Origin: an uncultured Bacteroidota bacterium
GTDB taxonomy: Bacteria; Bacteroidota; Bacteroidia; Chitinophagales; Chitinophagaceae
DNA length: 34,721 bases
Reading direction: 5' to 3'
Assembly (NCBI GenBank): GCA_903887415.1
Contig: CAISPO010000062.1
Span: 1 to 34,721 of the forward strand
The translations under genes and the position numbers were made by a program. Below, one piece after another: positions 26,460 through 33,453 of the stretch; positions within the stretch are counted from its first letter, which is position 1; every line of letters begins with the position of its first letter. The notes beneath the pieces were generated by a model, which had not been told where the DNA came from, made no database searches, and saw only the letters and a program-made list of their open reading frames with translations.

Positions 26460-27686
26460 TCATTCCTCTACATACGCCAGTGATTTCCCAAAAGTCTCCG
26501 GTAGCAGCAGCGTGGATATTATCGCCAGCCCCCACACAATGCAGCCCGTCACTAAAAGGCCGCCCGTAAGGCCAATGCCGCAGACCCGTTCAAAAAACTG
26601 GTGTAGCGGGATCAATAGCACCAATGCGCCCCGCATAAAGTTGGTAACGGTGGCTGTTACCGTTACCCGAAGATTGGTTCCGAAATGCTCTGCCGTTGAG
26701 GTGACAAAAACAGAAAGATATCCGCAGCCAAGGCCCATAAAAAATGATGTGGCGCTAAGTTGCTGGCTATTGCTTATTCTTATAAAATGGTATCCGGTTG
26801 ATAATACACCCAAAGCCATAAACGAAAGAAGTATCTTTTTCCTGCTCTTGAACATCTGGCTCAGTATCCCGCTGGATAGGTCGCCGGCCGATATTCCAAC
26901 CTGGAACAGGATAAAACACGTGGACAATTTTAGCCCCGTAATGTTGTGCATTTTGGCTATCTCCGGCGACAGCGTAATAAGCAGCCCCACACTATACCAT
27001 ATAGGTATGCCCATCAATATACAGGCGAAGTATTTCAAAACCCTTTTCCGGGACGAAAACAAAAGCAGCAGCGACCCTCTTTTTTCATTGCCTGCACTGG
27101 CATCTAGAAACATCGACGACTCAAACGACCGCAGGCGCAGAATGAGTAGAATGCCACCAGCTACACCTGCAGCAAGAAAAGCCTCCCGCCACGGCAGATA
27201 ATCACCAATGAGCCCTGCCGTTACCGCACCCAAAGCGCCCAGTGTAGCCACCAGTATGGTGCCATACCCACGCTGTTCAACGCTCATGCTTTCCGATACC
27301 AGCGTAATGCCTGAGCCCAGTTCTCCCGCCAACCCCACACCCGCCAGGAAGCGGATAATTGCATAAGTGTTCACATCATGCACAAAAGAGTTGGCAAAAT
27401 TGGCCAGCGAGTACAGCAGGATAGAGCCGTATAAGACAGTTACCCGCCCCCTCTTATCGCCAATAATACCCGTAATGATCCCACCTATCATCATCCCCGC
27501 CATTTGGATTGACAGCAGCCGTTCTCCCGCACTGGTCAGTCCAGCCCCACTTAGCCCAAGGTCCTTCAGTGATGGTATCCGGTAAACATTAAACAGGAAC
27601 AGGTCAAAAGCATCAATAAAAAAGCCGATGCCTGCTACCAGCACAGCTATATTGAAAGGGGAGTGGTATATTTTGTGGGTTGTCAA
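26460..27686 (-). CDS. MFS transporter
   Basis: A 408-residue major facilitator protein with about 12 hydrophobic segments. TM1 is 'FNIAVLVAGIGFFIDAFDLFLFNV', with the Asp found in the sugar/aromatic-acid symporter branch. The loop 2-3 signature is 'GIIGDKRGRVTVL' (GxxGDkxGRr). 'IIRFLAGVGLAGELGSGITLVSE' corresponds to the R-F-G-x-G-x-G-G-E motif of TM4. The central loop (~residues 190-215) is basic. The branch suggests uptake of a sugar or organic acid with protons; the substrate is not determinable. It lies 28 bases downstream of the NTF2-like lipoprotein gene on the same strand, so the two may form an operon. Confidence 0.9.
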   Translation of the reverse strand: MTTHKIYHSPFNIAVLVAGIGFFIDAFDLFLFNVYRIPSLKDLGLSGAGLTSAGERLLSIQMAGMMIGGIITGIIGDKRGRVTVLYGSILLYSLANFANSFVHDVNTYAIIRFLAGVGLAGELGSGITLVSESMSVEQRGYGTILVATLGALGAVTAGLIGDYLPWREAFLAAGVAGGILLILRLRSFESSMFLDASAGNEKRGSLLLLFSSRKRVLKYFACILMGIPIWYSVGLLITLSPEIAKMHNITGLKLSTCFILFQVGISAGDLSSGILSQMFKSRKKILLSFMALGVLSTGYHFIRISNSQQLSATSFFMGLGCGYLSVFVTSTAEHFGTNLRVTVTATVTNFMRGALVLLIPLHQFFERVCGIGLTGGLLVTGCIVWGLAIISTLLLPETFGKSLAYVEE

Positions 27687-27714
27687 AAGTGCTGGTTTTT
27701 CGGCCAGTCAAAAA

Positions 27715-28158
27715 TTATTTTGCTGTGTTGTTAGGGAAACTTATACCAGGGCCAAAGTAACATGCATTCTCCTTTATTTTGCCGTCTTTAAATCTAAAAT
27801 ACTCGGTGTTTCGGAACACTCTGCCATCTGTAGTCCAGCCATTATAGGTTACGAAGGCATCATCTCCATCCACGATCAGCTTATCAATATCAAACCTCCT
27901 GATGTTCACGGCGTTTGGCCAGCACCGCTCCTTATAAGTCTTCAGATCAATATGGTCATCGTTAGGGCTGTTGAAAACAAATCCGTCAGCGAGCAGCGAG
28001 TTCAACATGTTCCAGTCTTTTTTCTCATAAGCCGCGTAATAATCTTTAATGAGTTTCACATTAGCGGAATTTCCGGTGCGCGTGCAACTACTGCCAAACA
28101 AGATCAGCATTATTGCTAATAAGTATCCAGCCCCATTATTTTTAAACTTATTCAGCAT
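27715..28158 (-). CDS. NTF2/SnoaL-like lipoprotein
   Basis: A 147-residue protein. The ATG at 28156-28158 is chosen because it gives a lipoprotein signal ('GYLLAIMLILFGSSC', lipobox G-S-S-C). A longer frame runs upstream but passes through the tRNA-Ser gene and is not credible. The mature part has the NTF2-like signature: 'VKLIKDYYAAYEKKDWNMLNSLLADGFVF', 'DHIDLKTYKERCW', 'IDKLIVDGDDAFVTYNGWTTDG', 'FRNTEYFRFKDGKIKENACYFG', a cone-shaped fold that can bind small molecules or act as an enzyme. Ligand unknown. Probably co-transcribed with the MFS gene 28 bases downstream. Confidence 0.87.
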   Translation of the reverse strand: MLNKFKNNGAGYLLAIMLILFGSSCTRTGNSANVKLIKDYYAAYEKKDWNMLNSLLADGFVFNSPNDDHIDLKTYKERCWPNAVNIRRFDIDKLIVDGDDAFVTYNGWTTDGRVFRNTEYFRFKDGKIKENACYFGPGISFPNNTAK

Positions 28159-28341
28159 AAAATATAAGTTTGATAAACCTGCTTTTCTTATGCTATAGTA
28201 ATCAAAAACTGTCGTAATAGAAAATTTATCCTGCGCAGCAAAGCATATAACACGTCCTGGACCCAAAGAGCACAAAGCACCTGCTAAAAATGAGCAAAAG
28301 AAACTTACCTGTTTTAAATATATAGCTCTGCGAAAAAAAAC

Positions 28342-28373
28342 TTTGTGAATGTGGGGCTGCTTTTCTATTTTTG
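28342..28373 (+). promoter_or_regulatory. Promoter of tRNA-Ser
   Basis: A -33 box TTTG (28342-28345), a 20-base spacer and a -7 box TATTTTTG (28366-28373) fit the Bacteroidota primary sigma factor consensus perfectly. The mature tRNA starts four bases later. Confidence 0.82.
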
Positions 28374-28377
28374 CCGC

Positions 28378-28462
28378 GGAGAGATGGCAGAGTGGTCGAA
28401 CGCGGCGGTCTTGAAAACCGTTGACTGTCAAAGGTCCGGGGGTTCGAATCCCTCTCTCTCCG
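28378..28462 (+). tRNA. tRNA-Ser (anticodon UGA)
   Basis: An 85-base class II tRNA. The acceptor stem ggagaga pairs with tctctcc (28455-28461), followed by discriminator G. The anticodon loop is cttgaaa with anticodon tga at 28412-28414, reading UCA and other UCN codons. A long variable arm and a 'ggttcgaatcc' T arm follow. CCA is not encoded. A textbook promoter lies just upstream and a strong terminator eight bases downstream. Confidence 0.96.
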
Positions 28463-28470
28463 CATAGTGA

Positions 28471-28497
28471 AAAAGCCCCATTTTTGGGGCTTTTTTA
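28471..28497 (+). terminator. Intrinsic terminator of tRNA-Ser
   Basis: A 9-bp stem (aaaagcccc / ggggctttt) with a six-base loop and a T6 tail follows the tRNA directly. Confidence 0.9.
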
Positions 28498-28545
28498 TTG
28501 ATAATCAATGCCGTTTTTGGAGTAAAAAAGATCATTTTGGAGTTA

Positions 28546-28623
28546 TTTAGCACTGTTTTAGCACTGTTTTTTTAAGCTAAATTGTTGCCTATAAAGGGTT
28601 TCACTTCTTTTTAGCACTGTTTT
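28546..28623. repeat. Three copies of TTTAGCACTGTTTT near the tRNA
   Basis: The 14-base sequence occurs at 28546-28559, 28557-28570 (overlapping, 11-base period) and 28610-28623. The third copy lies in the last codons of the - strand gene ending at 28601. The cluster starts about 50 bases after the tRNA-Ser terminator. The function is unknown: short duplications, protein-binding sites or recombination arm sites are possible. Confidence 0.7.
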
Positions 28624-29083
28624 TTCTAATAATGGCTAATGCTCGCTTGGCACTTAGTGCCTCCGCATCCGCCTTTTTTTGCTCAATTTTGGTGAGCTTC
28701 GCAGGCTTTTCTGGATTAAAAACTTCGGTAAGTACTTCTTTTGCCAACTCTTTTGCAGTTGGTGCTTCGGATTCTTTCAGCTTTTGTGTGATGGTATAGA
28801 TCTTCATATTGGGTGGTAACACCTTAAATACCTCTCTATACTTTTCCAGAATCTGATTAAGAAGGTTTTGGACATGCATTATATGCTCCAAAGTTATTTC
28901 AAGCCCAACATGAACATCATTATGTTCGTTCAGTTCAAACTTACCTTTTAAGTCGTTTAACTTCAAACCTAATGCATCTGCATTGCTCGAATTGAAGTCT
29001 ACTCCATATTTGACTCTTGCGGTGTGTTGGAATGATGTTGTAAAGCTCATTTCAAAATCTGCAATTATTAATCCGATTCTCAT
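28601..29083 (-). CDS. Hypothetical protein, helical, Lys-rich C-terminus
   Basis: A 160-residue protein with no signal peptide. The first ~60 residues are mixed alpha/beta ('SFTTSFQHTARVKYGVDFN'), the middle is helical ('VGLEITLEHIMHVQNLLNQI'), and residues ~110-160 are strongly charged, Lys/Ala-rich and probably coiled coil, ending 'NSAKKK'. No family recognised. The ATG at 29083 lies four bases after a TATTTTTG box, suggesting a leaderless mRNA; an in-frame ATG at 29050 (MSFTTS) is an alternative. It is the first gene right of the tRNA-Ser, where the gene content turns accessory. Confidence 0.68.
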   Translation of the reverse strand: MRIGLIIADFEMSFTTSFQHTARVKYGVDFNSSNADALGLKLNDLKGKFELNEHNDVHVGLEITLEHIMHVQNLLNQILEKYREVFKVLPPNMKIYTITQKLKESEAPTAKELAKEVLTEVFNPEKPAKLTKIEQKKADAEALSAKRALAIIRKNSAKKK

Positions 29084-29087
29084 GTCA

Positions 29088-29095
29088 CAAAAATA
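29088..29095 (-). promoter_or_regulatory. Putative -7 box (TATTTTTG)
   Basis: An exact TAnnTTTG match on the - strand, four bases before the ATG at 29083. No clear -33 box. Confidence 0.45.
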
Positions 29096-29170
29096 TTAGA
29101 AACTCCTCATGTTTTACGTTTATAGATTTTACTGAACTATCCCTGGCTAAAGCCTACTTGAAACCATATT

Positions 29171-30061
29171 CTACTGGTAAATAATAGCATTATCTGCTTC
29201 TAAAGACTTGTCAAACAGGAGTCCTGCTGCATCTGAGTGTTTCAAGTGATAATCAAGCCAGGGTACCAAATACCTGTTGATGATCCGATGTTGCTCTTCT
29301 TTCGTTATCTCTGGTTTAGGTTTACACGTACCCTCGCCAAAGCTGCATGTAAAGCTCTTATCAGCCATCAGGCAGTGACTGCCGCCCTTTATGCCAATGT
29401 AATGCTTGCTTTTGCTGCTCAGCCCATCATACATGGGTAACTGGTTTGTTTTGGCAGGCGTGATACAATCATTTAACCCAGCAAATACAAGTGCAGGTAC
29501 TTTGATATTTTTTGCTGCTGTGATTGCTGATGGCTTCGTCTCTGCTGCCGCAAGCGTTGCTATCGCTTTGATGCCTGGATCGTTTGCTGCTGCAATGAAC
29601 GCAGAACCACCGCCCATGCTATGACCCATTACACAATTCATGGTGTCCACCTTATTGTAGAATATGGAACCAGGTGTATTGCCGAGCACTAATAGCTTTT
29701 TAAGGATGAATGAGAGGTCTTTGCCCAATTCCCCATGACTTGGTGAGAACGAAGATTCTGTTGTAGGGAATGCCACTATATAGCCATTAGGGACTACTGC
29801 TTCCCAGATATTCTGGTACGCATCCCATTTCATCACAAAGCCATGTCCGAAGCTGATGGCTGGCACCTTACTTTTCAGCGTTTTTGAAAAACTAACGTTT
29901 TCACCTGCTGCATCAGCAGGATAGTATATCTCGCATGGTACCGCTCTGTTGTTTCTGGAGCTATCGATCAGGGTCATTGTTACATTCCCTATCTGATAGG
30001 ACTGCCCAAATATCTGACTGCACGCAAATATCGCCAAGACTGCTAAGATTAATCCTTTCAT
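29171..30061 (-). CDS. Secreted alpha/beta hydrolase (dienelactone hydrolase/PETase-like)
   Basis: A 296-residue protein beginning at 30061, where a signal peptide starts (MKGLILAVLAIFACSQIFGQ); the upstream extension lacks one. The alpha/beta hydrolase core shows the oxyanion segment 'ISFGHGFVMKWDAYQ', the nucleophile elbow GHSMGGGS (Ser148), Asp198 in 'LVFAGLNDCITP' and His229 in 'KGGSHCLM'. GHSMGGG and the spacing place it near the chlorophyllase/PET-hydrolase/dienelactone hydrolase branch. A Cys pair in 'TCSFGEGTC' may form a disulfide. The enzyme likely hydrolyses an ester outside the cytoplasm; the substrate cannot be told. A -7 box sits five bases upstream. Confidence 0.88.
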   Translation of the reverse strand: MKGLILAVLAIFACSQIFGQSYQIGNVTMTLIDSSRNNRAVPCEIYYPADAAGENVSFSKTLKSKVPAISFGHGFVMKWDAYQNIWEAVVPNGYIVAFPTTESSFSPSHGELGKDLSFILKKLLVLGNTPGSIFYNKVDTMNCVMGHSMGGGSAFIAAANDPGIKAIATLAAAETKPSAITAAKNIKVPALVFAGLNDCITPAKTNQLPMYDGLSSKSKHYIGIKGGSHCLMADKSFTCSFGEGTCKPKPEITKEEQHRIINRYLVPWLDYHLKHSDAAGLLFDKSLEADNAIIYQ

Positions 30062-30066
30062 GTCAC

Positions 30067-30074
30067 CAAAATTA
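30067..30074 (-). promoter_or_regulatory. Putative -7 box (TAATTTTG), leaderless start
   Basis: An exact TAnnTTTG match on the - strand, five bases before the hydrolase ATG at 30061. It supports that start and predicts a leaderless mRNA. Confidence 0.5.
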
Positions 30075-30214
30075 TTGTAAATATTCTGTGTAAATATCTT
30101 GCTCTCAACTATGCTATGCGTCAAATAAGCACCTTAATGTACGCAAAATATGCGTAGAATAACCTACTTTCGCTCTGACTATAGGGGAATAATCTTCGCA
30201 TATCACATTTCATT

Positions 30215-31324
30215 ATGGCTAAATACATTTACCAGGAAGCTAAATGGGGACATTTTACCTGGGATACACCAAAGATAACATCCCTGCTTGCTGCCATCAG
30301 GCACAGGCAAGGTAGGTTATTGGGGAATATGGAAGCTCTTGGTTTTAATCTTCGTTCGGAAGCACTATTGGAATCGCTGACACTGAATGTGATCAAGACA
30401 AGTGAGATTGAAGGTGAGATATTAAACCCAGAACAAGTACGATCTTCGATTGCCAGGAGACTGGGTATGAATATTGCTGGTTTAGTGGCTTCCGACAGAA
30501 ATGTAGATGGTGTTGTTGAAATGATGCTCGATGCCACGCAGGGATTTAAAGATCCGCTTACAACGGATCGTTTATTCGGGTGGCATTCTTCCTTATTCCC
30601 ATCTGGCAGGAGTGGCATGTATAAAATTAAGGTTGGAGAATGGAGGGATGATAGCAAGGGTGCTATGCAAGTTATTTCTGGCGGTTATGGAAAGGAGAAA
30701 GTTCACTTTGAAGCTCCAGCTGCCGATACATTAGATAATGAGGTCTCAAGGTTCCTTGAATGGTTTAATGGAGTGGAGTTAAGTGACCCAGTGTTAAAGG
30801 CTGCGGTAGCTCACCTATGGTTTGTTACCATTCACCCCTTCGATGATGGTAACGGTCGAATTGCGAGGGCTATTGCAGATATGCAGTTAGCCAGGGCTGA
30901 TGGAAGTGCTCAACGTTTTTACAGCATGTCGGCACAGATACAAAGGGAGAGGAATCAGTATTATGAAATACTGGAATCCACTCAGAAGGGAACTCTGGAC
31001 ATTTCTAACTGGATGATCTGGTTTTTGGAATGCCTAAATCGATCTTTGGATGCAACAGAACAGTTATTGTCGAAGGTATTAGTCAAGGCTAAGTTCTGGG
31101 ATAAAGCGTCTGGAGTACCATTCAATGATCGCCAAAAATTAATGGTCAATAAGTTGCTGGATGATTTTGAAGGCAAGCTAATCACAGCTAAGTGGGCAAA
31201 GATGACCAAATGCTCGCATGACACAGCGATCCGTGATATTCAGAATCTGATAGAGAAGCAAATACTGGTGAAGGAAGATGCTGGCGGAAGAAGTACCAGT
31301 TATCGGCTCAATATTGATTTTTAA
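30215..31324 (+). CDS. Fic family protein (DUF4172-type, N-terminal inhibitory motif)
   Basis: A 369-residue Fic-domain protein. Residues ~8-80 match the DUF4172-like N-terminal domain ('WGHFTWDTPKI') and contain T-S-E-I-E-G at 62-67, the (S/T)xxxE(G/N) self-inhibitory helix motif of class II Fic proteins. The Fic core has the active-site motif HPFDDGNGRIAR at 207-218, with catalytic His207 and the nucleotide-binding Gly-Asn-Gly-Arg. The C-terminal ~90 residues are a winged-helix-like region ('KWAKMTKCSHDTAIRDIQNLIEK'), suggesting DNA binding or autoregulation. Predicted activity: transfer of AMP from ATP to a Ser/Thr/Tyr of a target protein, restrained by Glu66. It stands alone, so it is not an obvious two-gene toxin-antitoxin pair. 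Confidence 0.93.
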   Translation: MAKYIYQEAKWGHFTWDTPKITSLLAAIRHRQGRLLGNMEALGFNLRSEALLESLTLNVIKTSEIEGEILNPEQVRSSIARRLGMNIAGLVASDRNVDGVVEMMLDATQGFKDPLTTDRLFGWHSSLFPSGRSGMYKIKVGEWRDDSKGAMQVISGGYGKEKVHFEAPAADTLDNEVSRFLEWFNGVELSDPVLKAAVAHLWFVTIHPFDDGNGRIARAIADMQLARADGSAQRFYSMSAQIQRERNQYYEILESTQKGTLDISNWMIWFLECLNRSLDATEQLLSKVLVKAKFWDKASGVPFNDRQKLMVNKLLDDFEGKLITAKWAKMTKCSHDTAIRDIQNLIEKQILVKEDAGGRSTSYRLNIDF

Positions 31325-31458
31325 ATTGTCTAAAAAACGTATCTTATAAAACACCTGCTTTTTATCATGCTCCTGCTATCTGGTTTGGAAAAACAACGCT
31401 AAAAAGCAACTCATGTATTAATTGAAAAATCCTAAATAGTTTTCCACTATTCCAAGGT

Positions 31459-31489
31459 ATTGTGGGTTTGTTCATGATTTGTATATTTG
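31459..31489 (+). promoter_or_regulatory. Promoter of the HU-like gene
   Basis: ATTG at 31459-31462, a 19-base spacer and TATATTTG at 31482-31489 fit the -33/-7 consensus. The start codon follows after a 38-base leader rich in A. Confidence 0.62.
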
Positions 31490-31527
31490 AGTTGTTCAAC
31501 AATCATTAAAAAATAAAAATTAACTAT

Positions 31528-31809
31528 ATGAACAAAGGAGAACTCATTGACAAAATTTCAGCTGACGCAGGTATCACAAAAATGCAAGCAAATGCAGCGA
31601 TAGACTCATTCACAGGCTCTGTGATCGCAACTCTTAAAAAGGGTGACCGTGTTACCCTGGTGGGATTCGGTACATTCTCGGTATCAGCTCGTGCTGCTCG
31701 TAATGGTCGTAATCCTCAGACTGGTGCTGTAATAAAAATTAAAGCCAGTAAGGTGCCAAAGTTCAAATCTGGAAAGGGTTTCGCTGAAAGTATTAATAAG
31801 AAGAAATAA
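31528..31809 (+). CDS. HU-family DNA-binding protein
   Basis: A 93-residue bacterial histone-like protein of normal length. The N-terminal helices 'MNKGELIDKISADAGITKMQANAAIDSF', the 'VTLVGFGTFSV' strand with the invariant GFGTF, the arm 'RNGRNPQTGAVIKI' containing the intercalating Pro, and the closing 'VPKFKSGKGFAESI' all match HU. It binds and bends DNA as a dimer. It has its own promoter and a strong terminator, so it is a single-gene unit. Not assignable as HU-alpha or beta, and other HU copies in the genome are likely. Confidence 0.96.
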   Translation: MNKGELIDKISADAGITKMQANAAIDSFTGSVIATLKKGDRVTLVGFGTFSVSARAARNGRNPQTGAVIKIKASKVPKFKSGKGFAESINKKK

Positions 31810-31836
31810 CACTTCAATTTTCTCATTATAAAATTT

Positions 31837-31867
31837 AAAGCAGGAGATTTTGGACTCCTGCTTTTTT
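31837..31867 (+). terminator. Intrinsic terminator of the HU-like gene
   Basis: A 9-10-bp stem (aaagcaggag / ctcctgcttt) with an 8-base loop and a T6 tail lies 27 bases after the stop codon. Confidence 0.9.
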
Positions 31868-31903
31868 AATGAAGGTTTGACGTAAAAGTCAAAGGTTGAT
31901 TTG

Positions 31904-32236
31904 TCAATAATATTCCTTTCCCCATTTGTAAAGCTCCTTTAGTATTGGCTGCAATTTTCTTCCTTTATCGGTAAGGGTATATTCGACTGTTGGTGGTACA
32001 GTCGCATATGCAACCCGTTTTACAATATCATGAGCTTCCATAAGCTTTAATTCTTTCACAAGCATCCTGGTATTGATACCTTCAATACTGCGTTCTAATT
32101 CTTTAAATCTTTTCGTGCCTTCGAAGAGTGAATAGACTATTGTGAAAGCCCATTTACCACCTAAAATCTCTAAAGACTGTCTAACGGGGCAAGATCTATC
32201 GTTTATTTTTCCAAATATTTTCTCAGTGTTAGCCAT
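31904..32236 (-). CDS. HxlR-family transcriptional regulator
   Basis: A 110-residue winged-helix protein. It has the family's opening Cys motif 'CPVRQSLEILGGKWAFTIVYSLF' (C16; redox- or electrophile-sensing Cys in studied members such as YodB and QorR), the recognition helix region 'FKELERSIEGINTRMLVKELKLME', and the wing 'VPPTVEYTLTDKGRKLQPIL'. It is expected to act as a dimeric repressor that leaves DNA when its Cys is modified. It is divergent from the DoxX/YciI/isomerase-like operon, with overlapping promoters and a palindrome between, which points to control of both directions. Confidence 0.94.
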   Translation of the reverse strand: MANTEKIFGKINDRSCPVRQSLEILGGKWAFTIVYSLFEGTKRFKELERSIEGINTRMLVKELKLMEAHDIVKRVAYATVPPTVEYTLTDKGRKLQPILKELYKWGKEYY

Positions 32237-32281
32237 ATTGCTTTACATTATGTTACTACTATACATTGTTGACACTACTTG

Positions 32282-32289
32282 CAAATGTA
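32282..32289 (-). promoter_or_regulatory. Putative -7 box of the HxlR gene
   Basis: TACATTTG on the - strand, an exact TAnnTTTG match, 45 bases before the ATG at 32236. It directly abuts the -33 element of the divergent promoter. Confidence 0.5.
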
Positions 32290-32292
32290 AAG

Positions 32293-32304
32293 TAAAGTAC
32301 TTTA
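32293..32304. promoter_or_regulatory. Palindrome TAAAGTACTTTA, candidate HxlR operator
   Basis: A perfect 12-bp palindrome lying between, and partly within, the two divergent promoters. Binding there would block RNA polymerase in both directions. Assignment to the HxlR protein is inferred from position. Confidence 0.5.
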
Positions 32305-32328
32305 GTTTGCATTTCTAAATTCATAAAA

Positions 32329-32694
32329 ATGAACATTGCACTTTGGGTTATTCAAGGAATTCTCGCAACCATGTTTTGCATTTCGGGCATCATGATTTTA
32401 ACACAGCCGAAAGAAAAGTTAGCGGCAAAAATGCCATTTGTAAATGACTATTCAGATCCAATGGTCAAACTTGTTGCTTTTGCACACATCTTTGGTGCCA
32501 TAGGTTTAATACTACCTTTGTTGTTGAACATAATACCAATTCTAACGCCAATTGCTGCCAGCGGATTAGCACTGGTGATGCTGTTGGCTATAGGGTACAA
32601 CAAGAAAAGAGGCGACAATAAAGGGGTCATAGTGGACGTTGTTATTCTGACACTATATTTATTAATTGCTGTTGGTAGATTTAAAGGGCTGTAA
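32329..32694 (+). CDS. DoxX-family small membrane protein
   Basis: A 121-residue protein with four hydrophobic helices: 'ALWVIQGILATMFCISGIMIL', 'MVKLVAFAHIFGAIGLILPLL', 'LTPIAASGLALVMLLAIGY' and 'VIVDVVILTLYLLIAVGRF', with the charged 'PKEKLAAKMPFVNDYSD' loop after TM1. This is the DoxX-like architecture ('..G..kl..p...l...mp...' plus 'H..G..E..GaigLilP'). DoxX-like proteins are often found with redox stress genes, but biochemical roles are poorly defined. First gene of a run with 45 bases to the next gene. Confidence 0.87.
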   Translation: MNIALWVIQGILATMFCISGIMILTQPKEKLAAKMPFVNDYSDPMVKLVAFAHIFGAIGLILPLLLNIIPILTPIAASGLALVMLLAIGYNKKRGDNKGVIVDVVILTLYLLIAVGRFKGL

Positions 32695-32739
32695 ACAGAT
32701 TTTGTATTTGTAGTTTCCTATTTTAAATGCTGGTATGTT

Positions 32740-33114
32740 ATGAGCAATAAATTAGAATATAAAGAAGCATTTGTAATACTTGCGGAAACACTTGATGGCT
32801 GGAGGTCACCAGTTAGTGAGGAGGGTAGTAAAATGCTTCAATTGCATTACCAATGGGCAAACGAGTTAGTCAGAATAGGACATACTTTAATGGCAGGACC
32901 TTTGGATCGGGAATTATTTACAAAATCCGACTATAAGATATCTGGTCACCTTACTGGTTTGATTATTATCAAGGCAACTTCAAGGGAAGAAGCAGAACAG
33001 ATTGCCTTCCAGGATCCCTTTCACATAAATGGTTATAGAACAAATAAGGTATACTCTTTTGCTATCGGCTTCGCAAATCCTGATATTTTAAAGGTGGTAT
33101 CCGAAATGCTGTAA
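32740..33114 (+). CDS. YciI-family protein
   Basis: A 124-residue cytoplasmic protein with a dimeric alpha/beta (ferredoxin-like) fold: 'EAFVILAETLDGW', 'LQLHYQWANELVRIGHTLMAGPL', 'HLTGLIIIKATSREEAEQIAFQDPFHINGY'. The 'A..DP....G' segment with Asp/His (H100 region) is characteristic of YCII-related domains, where the Asp-His pair is proposed to be catalytic. Substrate unknown. It lies between the DoxX gene and the isomerase-like gene (spacings 45 and 29 bases) and is probably in the same transcript. Confidence 0.87.
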   Translation: MSNKLEYKEAFVILAETLDGWRSPVSEEGSKMLQLHYQWANELVRIGHTLMAGPLDRELFTKSDYKISGHLTGLIIIKATSREEAEQIAFQDPFHINGYRTNKVYSFAIGFANPDILKVVSEML

Positions 33115-33143
33115 GATTTCATAACAACAAAATTCCGATAAGA

Positions 33144-33416
33144 ATGAAAAAATTTATGGTTGATATCCTTTTAGAAGGATTGGACACAGAAACAAGAATG
33201 AAGCTTCTACCAAAGGAGCAAGAAGTGGTTAAGGAGCTGGAGTCAAACGGTACAATAGTGGATAACTTCATTAAGCTTGATATGTCTGGCATTTACATGG
33301 TTGTTATGGCTACTGACCCTGATGATGTTCATACAAAACTCAGTGCTTTGCCGTATTACCCTTACATGAAAATAAATATAGTACCAATAAGGTTCATTAA
33401 CAGCGTTAATGCATAA
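33144..33416 (+). CDS. Muconolactone isomerase-like/ferredoxin-fold small protein
   Basis: A 90-residue protein with one ferredoxin-like alpha/beta repeat: strand 'KKFMVDILLEG', helix 'LLPKEQEVVKELESNGTI', strand 'FIKLDMSGIYMVVMATDPDDV', helix 'HTKLSALPYYPYM' and strand 'INIVPIRFI'. The pattern resembles muconolactone delta-isomerase-type (MIase) and YciI-type small enzymes, but the catalytic residues cannot be confirmed. It ends the operon that starts with DoxX. A role in detoxifying quinone-like or small carbonyl compounds is inferred from the HxlR/DoxX/YciI context. Confidence 0.75.
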   Translation: MKKFMVDILLEGLDTETRMKLLPKEQEVVKELESNGTIVDNFIKLDMSGIYMVVMATDPDDVHTKLSALPYYPYMKINIVPIRFINSVNA

Positions 33417-33453
33417 GAGCTGGTGAGGGTGCTTCTAAATTGGATTTACAGCA

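Larger units (their letters stand above)
32279..32309 (+). promoter_or_regulatory. Putative promoter of the DoxX operon
   Basis: TTG at 32279-32281, a 20-base spacer and TTAGTTTG at 32302-32309 (one mismatch to TAnnTTTG). The palindrome 32293-32304 overlaps the spacer and the -7 box, as expected for a repressed promoter. Confidence 0.55.

Noticed and set aside
26512..27201. 229-codon open frame on the + strand
   Set aside because: It lies wholly opposite the MFS transporter gene, whose motifs are clear; the translated product has no recognisable domain.
28159..28431. N-terminal extension of the NTF2-like lipoprotein frame
   Set aside because: It would run through the tRNA-Ser gene; the start at 28158 gives a proper lipoprotein signal.
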